Part shown: piece by piece, positions 25,055 to 32,518 of the stretch
Position numbering within the stretch: the first letter of the stretch is position 1
Layout: each line of letters starts with the position of its first letter
Source: Prevotella sp. P5-108
Lineage (GTDB): Bacteria > Bacteroidota > Bacteroidia > Bacteroidales > Bacteroidaceae
Reading direction: 5' to 3'
Length of the DNA: 64,000 nucleotides
NCBI RefSeq assembly: GCF_002251385.1
Contig: NZ_NPJJ01000033.1
Location: 62,001 to 126,000 of the forward strand
Made by a program: the position numbers and the translations under genes
Notes under the pieces: model-generated
Told to the model about the DNA's origin: nothing
Database searches by the model: none
The model's input: only the letters and a program-made list of their open reading frames with translations

Positions 25055-26239
25055 ATGTTGAAAACAGGTTTATATTACTTATCGCTGCTGTCTATGGCAG
25101 CATGTATAGCGGCCTGCGGCCATCACGCCCATGCCGACGGAGAAGGAAGTCACGACCACGAGACCGAAGAGGCTGGCCATGAGGGTCACGGCCATGCAGA
25201 CCAGGACCACGGCGACGAGATAATACTCGAACCCGAGAAGGCACGCGCTGCCGGCGTAAAGGTCGAGACCGTCAAGCCAGGCAACTTCCATGGCGTCATC
25301 CACACCAGCGGCAAGGTCATGGCTGCCTCGTGCGACGAGACCACCGTGGTGGCCACCATCAGTGGCCGCGTGGCCCACATGGGTCATGTGAGCGAAGGCC
25401 TGAAAGTGGCAGGCGGCACTACCCTCTTCTCCATCACCTCGGCAGGCATGCAGGTGGCCGACGGCGACCCTGTGCAGCGTGCCAAGATAGACTTTGAGCG
25501 TGCCGAGCGCGACTACACCCGTGCCCAGGCGCTGATTAAGGACAAGATTATCAGCGTGAAAGACTTCGCTGTGGCCAAAGCCGAATACGAAGCCGCCAAA
25601 CTTACTTATACCAGCATGCAGAAGACCCGCAGTGCCGGCGGCGTAGTGGTCGCAGCTCCGCGCGGCGGATATATCAAGCAGTGTCTGGTCAACGGCGGCG
25701 ACTACGTCGAAGCGGGCCAGCCTCTGGCCATCATCACCCAGAACAAGCATCTCTATCTGCGTGCCGAGGTGCCCGAGCGCCGCTTCAACGAGCTCAACAA
25801 CATCCGAAGCGCCAAGTTCAGCACCAGCTACAGCAACCGCCTCTACGACATCAGCCAGATGGGCGGACACATCCAGTCGTATGGCCGCTCTGCCGAGGTC
25901 AACAACTCTTACATACCCGTAATCTTCGAGTTCAACAATACCGGCGACGTGGTCCAGGGCTCCTATGCCGACATCTACCTCATCACCCATGAGCGCCAAC
26001 AGGTCATCACGCTGCCCCTGACAGCCATCACCGAGGAACAGGGCTTACACTATATCTATATACAGAAAGACGCCGAAGGCTATCAGAAGCAGGAGGTGAC
26101 TCTCGGCGAAAGCGACGGCGAGCGCATCGAAATCAAGAGCGGTGTGAAGGCCGGCGACCGCGTGGTGACGCGTGGCGCCATACAGGTCAAGCTGGCCTCG
26201 GCTTCCAACGCTATCCCCGCCCACAACCATAACCATTAA
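25055..26239 (+). CDS. Heavy-metal RND efflux periplasmic adaptor (CusB/CzcB-like lipoprotein)
   Basis: The 394-residue adaptor links the inner-membrane pump to the outer-membrane channel. It has a lipoprotein signal ending LLSMAACIAAC, then a striking His/Asp/Glu-rich stretch (HHAHADGEGSHDHETEEAGH and HEGHGHADQDHGDE) likely to bind Cu, Zn or related ions. Barrel-sandwich, helical-hairpin and beta-barrel domains follow, with GRVAHMGHVSEGLKVAGG near residue 110. It ends in another His/Asn tail, AHNHNH. The ATG at 25055 is chosen because the signal peptide begins there. First gene of a three-gene operon. Confidence 0.9.
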   Translation: MLKTGLYYLSLLSMAACIAACGHHAHADGEGSHDHETEEAGHEGHGHADQDHGDEIILEPEKARAAGVKVETVKPGNFHGVIHTSGKVMAASCDETTVVATISGRVAHMGHVSEGLKVAGGTTLFSITSAGMQVADGDPVQRAKIDFERAERDYTRAQALIKDKIISVKDFAVAKAEYEAAKLTYTSMQKTRSAGGVVVAAPRGGYIKQCLVNGGDYVEAGQPLAIITQNKHLYLRAEVPERRFNELNNIRSAKFSTSYSNRLYDISQMGGHIQSYGRSAEVNNSYIPVIFEFNNTGDVVQGSYADIYLITHERQQVITLPLTAITEEQGLHYIYIQKDAEGYQKQEVTLGESDGERIEIKSGVKAGDRVVTRGAIQVKLASASNAIPAHNHNH

Positions 26240-26262
26240 GCCCACCTCTATACTGTAACATC

Positions 26263-29200
26263 ATGCTGAACAGGATCATCAAGTTCTCGCTCGAGAACAG
26301 AATATTAATACTGGTCTTGGCTGTACTGCTGGTTATCGCCGGCCTCTATTCTACCGCCAAGACCGAGGTCGACGTCTTCCCCGACCTCAACGCTCCCACA
26401 GTGGTCATCATGACCGAAGCTGGCGGCATGGCCAGCGAGGAAGTCGAACAGCTGGTGACCTTCCCTATCGAGTCGGCGGTCAACGGCAGCACCGGCGTGC
26501 GTCGCGTGCGCTCTCAGTCTACCCACGGCTTCTCTGTCGTCTGGGTAGAGTTTGACTGGGGCACCGACATCTACCTGGCGCGCCAGATCGTGAGCGAGAA
26601 GCTCTCTGCCATTGGCGAGCAGATGCCTGCCAGTGTGAGCGCTCCCGTGCTGGGCCCTCAGTCGTCTATCCTGGGCGAAGTGCTCATCGTGAGCCTTACC
26701 AGCGACAAGACCTCCATGCAAGACCTGCGCACCTACGCCGACTGGGTTATCCGCCCACGGCTGCTCTCTACCGGTGGCGTGGCCCAGGTGAGCGTCCACG
26801 GTGGCGACATCAAGGAGTACCAGATACTCATCAACCCCGGCAAGATGAAGCACTTCGGCGTAAGCCTCGCCGACGTGATGGCCTGCACCCGCGGCATGAA
26901 CACCAATACCAACGGCGGCGTGTGCTACAAGTACGGCAACGAGTACATCATACGCGGCATCACCTCGACCAACGATATCGACAAGCTCGAGGCCAGTGCG
27001 GTGAAGAAGAGCGGTGAGAGCGTCATCACCCTTGCCGATGTGGCCGACATACGCGTGGGCAGCCAGTCGCCCAAGCTGGGCGTGGCCAGCGAACGGGCTC
27101 ACCCCGCCGTGCTGCTTACCGTGACCAAGCAGCCCAACACCAGTACGCTCGACCTGACAGCCCATCTGGACCATGCGCTCGACGACCTCAAAGGCAATCT
27201 GCCCGCCGACGTACATATCTCTACCAACATCTTCCGCCAGGCCGACTTCATCAGCAGCAGCATCGACAATGTGAAGAAGTCACTCATCGAGGGAGCCATC
27301 TTTGTGGTCATCATCCTGATGATATTCCTTGCCAATGTGCGCACCACCATCATCTCGCTGGTCACCATCCCCCTGTCGTTTCTCGTGGCGATGATAGTGC
27401 TCAACGCCCTCGGCATAAGCATCAACACCATGACCCTGGGCGGTCTGGCGATAGCCATCGGGTCGCTGGTCGACGACGCCATAGTCGATGTGGAGAATGT
27501 CTACAAGCACATCAGGCTGAACCGGCAGTTGCCCGAGGCCGAGCGCGTGCCCATCATCCGGCTGGTCTATGAAGCCTCGCGCGAGGTGCGTATGCCCATC
27601 CTCAACTCTACCCTCATCATCATCGTGAGCTTTGCGCCGCTGTTCTTCCTCAGTGGCATGGAGGGCCGCATGCTCATCCCGCTGGGCATCGCCTTTGTGA
27701 CGGCACTCATGGCGTCGACGCTGGTGGCGCTCACGCTTACGCCCGTGCTCTGCAGCTATCTGCTCGGCAAGAGCAATGGCGAGATGGGCAAGGAGGCCTT
27801 TGTGGCAGTATGGCTCAAGGGGTATTACCAGCGGGCGCTGACATGGGTATTGGGCCACACCCGATGGGTGATAGGCTCTACCGCCGTGCTGCTGGTGGCG
27901 GCTCTTGCCACATTCTTCTCTTTAGGTAGCAGCTTCCTGCCCAAGTTCAATGAGGGCTCGTTTACCATCAACATATCTTCGCTCCCGGGCATCTCGCTCG
28001 AAGAGAGCGACTCCATAGGCGCACGGGCGGAGAGGCTCCTGCTGCAGGTGCCCGAGATAACCACCGTGGCACGCAAGACAGGCCGCGCCGAGCTCGACGA
28101 GCATGCACTGGGCGTCAACGTGAGCGAGATAGAAGCTCCGTTCAAGCTCAAAGACCGCGGGCACGAAGAGGTACAGAACGACGTGAGGCAGCGCCTGTCG
28201 GTGCTGGCGGGCGCCAACATCGAGATAGGTCAGCCCATATCCCACCGCATCGACGCCATGCTGTCGGGCACGCAGGCAAGCATAGCCATCAAGCTCTTTG
28301 GCAGCGACCTGAACAAGATGTACACCATAGGCAACCAGATCAAGAAGGCCTGCAAGGACATCGACGGCATCACCGACCTCAACGTGGAACAGCAGATAGA
28401 GCGTCCGGAACTCAAGATAGTGCCACGGCGCGAACTGCTGGCACGCAACGGCATCACGCTGCCCGAGTTCAACGAGTTTCTGGCTGTCAATCTGGCGGGC
28501 GAGACCGTATCGCAGGTGTACGAGGCGGGCAGAGCGTTCAACCTGGTGGTCAAGGCCGCCAACTACAACGAGATAAGCGACCTGATCATCGACACGCAGG
28601 ACGGACGCAAGGTGCCTCTGTCCGATGTGGCCGACATCATATCGAGCGCCGGCCCCAACACCATCAACCGCGAGAACACCCAGCGCAAGATAGTCATCTC
28701 TGCCAACACCACCGGCAGGGCACTGAGCGACGTGGTGGCCGACATCAAGACTGCGGTAGACAACAATATCCAGTTGCCCGAGGGCTATCATATAGAGTAT
28801 GGTGGACAGTTTGAGAGCCAGGAGCATGCTTCACGGGTGCTCTATCTCACCTGCACGATAGCCATCGCCATCATCTTCCTGCTGCTGTTCATGCAGTTCC
28901 GCAGCACGATGGAGGCCGGTGTGATACTGCTCAATCTGCCACTGGCGCTCATCGGCGGCATCTTTGCCATCATCTTCACCACCGGCGAGGTGAGCATTCC
29001 CGCCATCATCGGCTTCATCTCGCTTTTCGGCATCGCCACGCGCAACGGCATGCTGCTCATCACCGAGTACAAGCGGCTGCGCACCGAAGAGGGCAAGACC
29101 GTGAAGGAAGCCATCATCGAAGGCTCGCTCTCACGACTCAACCCCATACTCATGACAGCCCTCACCTCGGCGCTGGCTCTGGTGCCGCTGGCTCTCGGCG

Positions 29201-29328
29201 GCGACCTGCCCGGCAACGAAATACAGTCGCCCATGGCCAAGGTGATACTGGGCGGACTCATCAGTTCGACATTACTCAACGCATTTATCATACCTATCAT
29301 TTATGAAAAGATATCTCATCGCTATTAG
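26263..29328 (+). CDS. Heavy-metal RND efflux pump (CusA/CzcA family)
   Basis: A 1021-residue inner-membrane proton antiporter of the HME-RND family, with twelve membrane segments and two large periplasmic loops. Family blocks include TEVDVFPDLNAPTVVIMTEA near the N-terminus, the fourth-helix motif SLVDDAIVDVENVYKH with its paired aspartates, and SHRIDAMLSGTQASIAIKLF in the second loop. The metal specificity (Cu/Ag versus Zn/Co/Cd) cannot be assigned by eye. Its 3' end overlaps the outer-membrane gene by 26 bases, so the complex is made in coupled fashion. Confidence 0.93.
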   Translation: MLNRIIKFSLENRILILVLAVLLVIAGLYSTAKTEVDVFPDLNAPTVVIMTEAGGMASEEVEQLVTFPIESAVNGSTGVRRVRSQSTHGFSVVWVEFDWGTDIYLARQIVSEKLSAIGEQMPASVSAPVLGPQSSILGEVLIVSLTSDKTSMQDLRTYADWVIRPRLLSTGGVAQVSVHGGDIKEYQILINPGKMKHFGVSLADVMACTRGMNTNTNGGVCYKYGNEYIIRGITSTNDIDKLEASAVKKSGESVITLADVADIRVGSQSPKLGVASERAHPAVLLTVTKQPNTSTLDLTAHLDHALDDLKGNLPADVHISTNIFRQADFISSSIDNVKKSLIEGAIFVVIILMIFLANVRTTIISLVTIPLSFLVAMIVLNALGISINTMTLGGLAIAIGSLVDDAIVDVENVYKHIRLNRQLPEAERVPIIRLVYEASREVRMPILNSTLIIIVSFAPLFFLSGMEGRMLIPLGIAFVTALMASTLVALTLTPVLCSYLLGKSNGEMGKEAFVAVWLKGYYQRALTWVLGHTRWVIGSTAVLLVAALATFFSLGSSFLPKFNEGSFTINISSLPGISLEESDSIGARAERLLLQVPEITTVARKTGRAELDEHALGVNVSEIEAPFKLKDRGHEEVQNDVRQRLSVLAGANIEIGQPISHRIDAMLSGTQASIAIKLFGSDLNKMYTIGNQIKKACKDIDGITDLNVEQQIERPELKIVPRRELLARNGITLPEFNEFLAVNLAGETVSQVYEAGRAFNLVVKAANYNEISDLIIDTQDGRKVPLSDVADIISSAGPNTINRENTQRKIVISANTTGRALSDVVADIKTAVDNNIQLPEGYHIEYGGQFESQEHASRVLYLTCTIAIAIIFLLLFMQFRSTMEAGVILLNLPLALIGGIFAIIFTTGEVSIPAIIGFISLFGIATRNGMLLITEYKRLRTEEGKTVKEAIIEGSLSRLNPILMTALTSALALVPLALGGDLPGNEIQSPMAKVILGGLISSTLLNAFIIPIIYEKISHRY

Positions 29329-30484
29329 CGCCATGCTCGCTACGCTGACGGCAGCAGCCACCGGCACAGACAGCATCGGCGACATACTCAGGCAGATAGC
29401 CGCCAACAACCTGACGCTCAAGGCGCAGGCACACGAAAGCGAGGCCGACGTGCTGGACATCAAGGCCGACAACGCGCTGGGCGGCCCATCGGTCGAATAC
29501 AGCCCTTTCTTCAAGAAGGGATATTCGGGCGTGGTCGAGAGCGAGCTCGTGGTCAGCCAGGAAATCAAGTTTCCTACCAAGTACAAGGATTGCAGCCGGC
29601 TCGCAGGCATGCAGAGGAATGCCGGCCAGCAGCAGCTGCTCAAGCAGAGAAGGGACATTCTGCTCGAAGCCGAGCTGATTTGCCTGGACATCATACGCCT
29701 CAACCAGACGCTCAGTATGCTCAACCAGCGCCTCACGAGCAGTGAGCAGCTGCGCAGTATGTACGAGCAGCGTATGGAGGTGGGCGACGCCAACATCCTG
29801 GAGCTCAACAAGGTGAAACTCGACGTCATGGAGGTGAAAGCCCTGGTGACCGAAGCGCGCAACGAGCGCATACTGCTGCTCCAGCAGCTCCAGCAGCTCA
29901 ACGGCGGACAGGCCATAGAGGTCAACATGACCACCATGCCTGAGTTTGCAGCCATCACAGACTACAAGTCGTTTGAAGCGCTGGCGCTGGCCAACGACGC
30001 CGACATCAAGACAGCCGAAGCCTCACTCAAGACTGCCGAGATGGACATGAAGATACAGAAGAGCGAGTGGCTGCCCAACCTCACGGTGGGCTACCGCAGG
30101 AACACCGAGGAGGGAGAGCCTGTCAACGGAATGATGGTGGGCATGAGCTTCCCGCTCTACAGCAACAGCAAGAAAATCAAGGCTGCCCGTGAGCGCAAGC
30201 AGAGTGCCGAGATACAGGTGATGCAGTCGCGCCGGGAAGCCGAGGCCTCTATCAGGTCGCGCTACCAGCAGCTCAAGGGGCTGCAGCAGGTGCTCGACCA
30301 CAGCGATGTCAAAATGATGAACGAGAGTATCGCCCTCTTTGCCAAAGCGCTGAAGCAGGGAGAAATCACCGCGCTGGTCTACTACGAGGAAATCAACAAT
30401 ATCTATCAGAAACTGCAACGCCACATCGACCTGCACTGCCAGAGCACCAAACTCCTGGCCGAACTGCACAAGAACGAGTTGTAA
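29303..30484 (+). CDS. TolC-family outer-membrane channel of the metal efflux system (CusC/CzcC-like)
   Basis: A 393-residue TolC-type protein with signal peptide MKRYLIAISAMLATLTAAAT and two long coiled-coil repeats. It is shorter than OprM and resembles CzcC. It has no lipobox. It overlaps the pump gene by 26 bases and ends 23 bases before a strong terminator, closing the adaptor-pump-channel operon. It is unrelated in sequence to the truncated OprM-type fragment at 6720-7445. Confidence 0.9.
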   Translation: MKRYLIAISAMLATLTAAATGTDSIGDILRQIAANNLTLKAQAHESEADVLDIKADNALGGPSVEYSPFFKKGYSGVVESELVVSQEIKFPTKYKDCSRLAGMQRNAGQQQLLKQRRDILLEAELICLDIIRLNQTLSMLNQRLTSSEQLRSMYEQRMEVGDANILELNKVKLDVMEVKALVTEARNERILLLQQLQQLNGGQAIEVNMTTMPEFAAITDYKSFEALALANDADIKTAEASLKTAEMDMKIQKSEWLPNLTVGYRRNTEEGEPVNGMMVGMSFPLYSNSKKIKAARERKQSAEIQVMQSRREAEASIRSRYQQLKGLQQVLDHSDVKMMNESIALFAKALKQGEITALVYYEEINNIYQKLQRHIDLHCQSTKLLAELHKNEL

Positions 30485-30506
30485 CACGCCAGACACCACT
30501 ATCGCC

Positions 30507-30557
30507 ACAGCGGCTGCCGTCATCTGTAGAGTAGAGACGGCAGCCGCTGTTTGGTTT
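30507..30557 (+). terminator. Terminator of the metal-efflux operon
   Basis: ACAGCGGCTGCCGTC and GACGGCAGCCGCTGT pair over 15 bp around a 14-base loop, followed by TTGGTTT. It begins 23 bases after the channel gene. Confidence 0.8.
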
Positions 30558-30650
30558 ACTGGGGTGCAGGGGCCAATGATACAGGTCAATAAGACACCAT
30601 GAAAACGAAGAAAGACACCGCGCCAGCACCGATGTGTGGACAAAAGATGA

Positions 30651-30658
30651 TACCTTTG
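30651..30658 (+). promoter_or_regulatory. -7 promoter box for the SulP transporter gene
   Basis: TACCTTTG lies 50 bases before the ATG at 30709. No clear TTTG was found at 19-20 bases upstream; GTGTGG is at about that distance. Confidence 0.55.
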
Positions 30659-30708
30659 CAGTCGTTTTTAAGGACACTTACATTATTACCGTTTTAGCAA
30701 CAACACTT

Positions 30709-32385
30709 ATGCAAGTATTTACGTACAAACCCAAACTGGTTTCTACCCTGAAACACTATAACCGTAGTAAATTTATGCAAGACCTCATGGCTGGCATCAT
30801 CGTGGGCATCGTAGCCCTGCCGTTGGCCATCGCCTTTGGTATCGCTTCGGGCGTAACGCCCGAGAAGGGCATCATCACTGCCATCGTGGCAGGCTTCATG
30901 GTATCGGTCTTCGGCGGAAGCCGCGTGCAGATAGGCGGACCTACAGGTGCATTCATTATCATCATCTACGGCATCATACAGCAATACGGCATACAGGGAC
31001 TCACCATCGCTACACTTATGGCAGGCGTGTTCCTGATACTCTTCGGCGTACTCCGCTTGGGTACCATCATCAAGTATATACCCTATCCTATCGTGGTGGG
31101 ATTTACGAGCGGTATCGCCGTAACCATCTTTACCACCCAAATCAAGGACTTGTTGGGTCTGACTATGGCGACGGTACCTTCTGACTTCACCGAGAAGTGG
31201 ATAGCCTACTTCCACGACATCAGCACGATAGACTGGTGGACGGCGATGGTGGGCATAGTGAGCATCGTGATTATCACGCTCACGCCCCGATTCAGCAAGA
31301 AGATTCCCGGCTCGCTGGTGGCTATCATCGTGATGACTCTGGCAGCTCTGATACTCAAGCAGTTTTATGGCGTGACAAGCATAGAGACCATAGGCGACCG
31401 CTTCTCTATCAACAGCGAACTGCCCAGCGCCACCGTGCCCGCCCTGTCGTGGGATATCATCAAGAGCCTGGTGTCGCCGGCGCTTACCATTGCCATCCTC
31501 GGCGCCATAGAGAGTCTGCTCTCTGCCACGGTGGCCGACGGTGTGATAGGCCATCACCATGACTCCAATACCGAGCTCATCGGACAGGGTCTGGCCAACC
31601 TCGCCTCGCCCCTCTTCGGCGGCATCCCTGCCACCGGAGCCATAGCCCGCACCATGACCAATATCAACAACGGCGGCCGCACCCCTGTAGCCGGCATCAT
31701 CCATGCGGTGGTGTTGCTGCTCATCTTCCTCTTCCTCATGCCGCTGGCGCAGTATATCCCCATGGCGTGTCTGGCAGGCGTGCTGGTGGTGGTGTCGTAC
31801 GGCATGAGCGGCTGGCGCTCGTTTGCCATGCTGATGAAGAACCCCAAGAGCGATGTCAGCGTGCTGCTTATCACCTTTATCCTGACCATACTCTTCGACC
31901 TGACCATAGCCATCGAGGTGGGCCTCATCATCGCCTGTCTGCTCTTCATGAAGCGTATGGCTGAGACCAGCGATGTCAAGGTAATCATGGACGAGATAGA
32001 CCTGACCGACGAGACCGACGTGAGACTGGAGAACAACGAGCACCTCACCATCCCCACCGGCGTGGAGGTGTACGAAATCAACGGCCCCTACTTCTTCGGT
32101 GCCGGCAACAAGTTTGAGGAAATCATGGCCAACTTCGGCGACCGCCCCAAGGTGCGCATCATCCGTATGCGTAAGGTGCCGTTTGTCGACTCTACCGGCA
32201 TACACAACCTCACCAATCTGTGTATGATGAGCCGCAAGGAGGGCATACAGATTGTGCTGTCGGGAGTGACTCCCAAGGTAGAACAGGTGCTCGAGCACGC
32301 AGGCTTCTACCAGATTGTGGGCAAAGAGAACATCTGCAGCCACATCAACCTGGCTCTGGAGCGTGCCAAGGAAATCATAAGATAA
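30709..32385 (+). CDS. SulP-family inorganic anion transporter with STAS domain
   Basis: A 558-residue transporter with 10-14 hydrophobic segments and the SLC26/SulP signatures ALPLAIAFGIASGV and GLANLASPLFGGIPATGAIA. A C-terminal cytoplasmic STAS domain (about residues 445-555) has the VPFVDSTGIHNL motif. Substrates in this family include sulfate, bicarbonate, dicarboxylates and others, so the ion is not assigned. The start MQVFTYKPK is preferred because the upstream in-frame extension lies on the promoter box. It is transcribed alone and ends at a perfect hairpin. Confidence 0.92.
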   Translation: MQVFTYKPKLVSTLKHYNRSKFMQDLMAGIIVGIVALPLAIAFGIASGVTPEKGIITAIVAGFMVSVFGGSRVQIGGPTGAFIIIIYGIIQQYGIQGLTIATLMAGVFLILFGVLRLGTIIKYIPYPIVVGFTSGIAVTIFTTQIKDLLGLTMATVPSDFTEKWIAYFHDISTIDWWTAMVGIVSIVIITLTPRFSKKIPGSLVAIIVMTLAALILKQFYGVTSIETIGDRFSINSELPSATVPALSWDIIKSLVSPALTIAILGAIESLLSATVADGVIGHHHDSNTELIGQGLANLASPLFGGIPATGAIARTMTNINNGGRTPVAGIIHAVVLLLIFLFLMPLAQYIPMACLAGVLVVVSYGMSGWRSFAMLMKNPKSDVSVLLITFILTILFDLTIAIEVGLIIACLLFMKRMAETSDVKVIMDEIDLTDETDVRLENNEHLTIPTGVEVYEINGPYFFGAGNKFEEIMANFGDRPKVRIIRMRKVPFVDSTGIHNLTNLCMMSRKEGIQIVLSGVTPKVEQVLEHAGFYQIVGKENICSHINLALERAKEIIR

Positions 32386-32432
32386 ACCGCCATCGCCCCC
32401 TGCTGGCGGGCGACCCACGCGCGTATATATAA

Positions 32433-32476
32433 TAAGGTAAGGACTTGGAGTGTGACTGCTCCAAGTCCTTACCTTA
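32433..32476. terminator. Bidirectional terminator between SulP and hybrid kinase genes
   Basis: TAAGGTAAGGACTTGGAG and CTCCAAGTCCTTACCTTA form a perfect 18-bp stem with an 8-base loop. It lies between converging genes, with A/T-rich flanks on both sides. Confidence 0.85.
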
Positions 32477-32518
32477 ATTATATATATAGACACCAGAAGG
32501 CTGCCGCAGGATAAAGGA

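Noticed and set aside
30694-32493. A ~600-codon minus-strand frame antisense to the SulP gene
   Set aside because: Opposite strand of a transporter with intact STAS domain; rich in His/Asp/Tyr as expected for such shadows.
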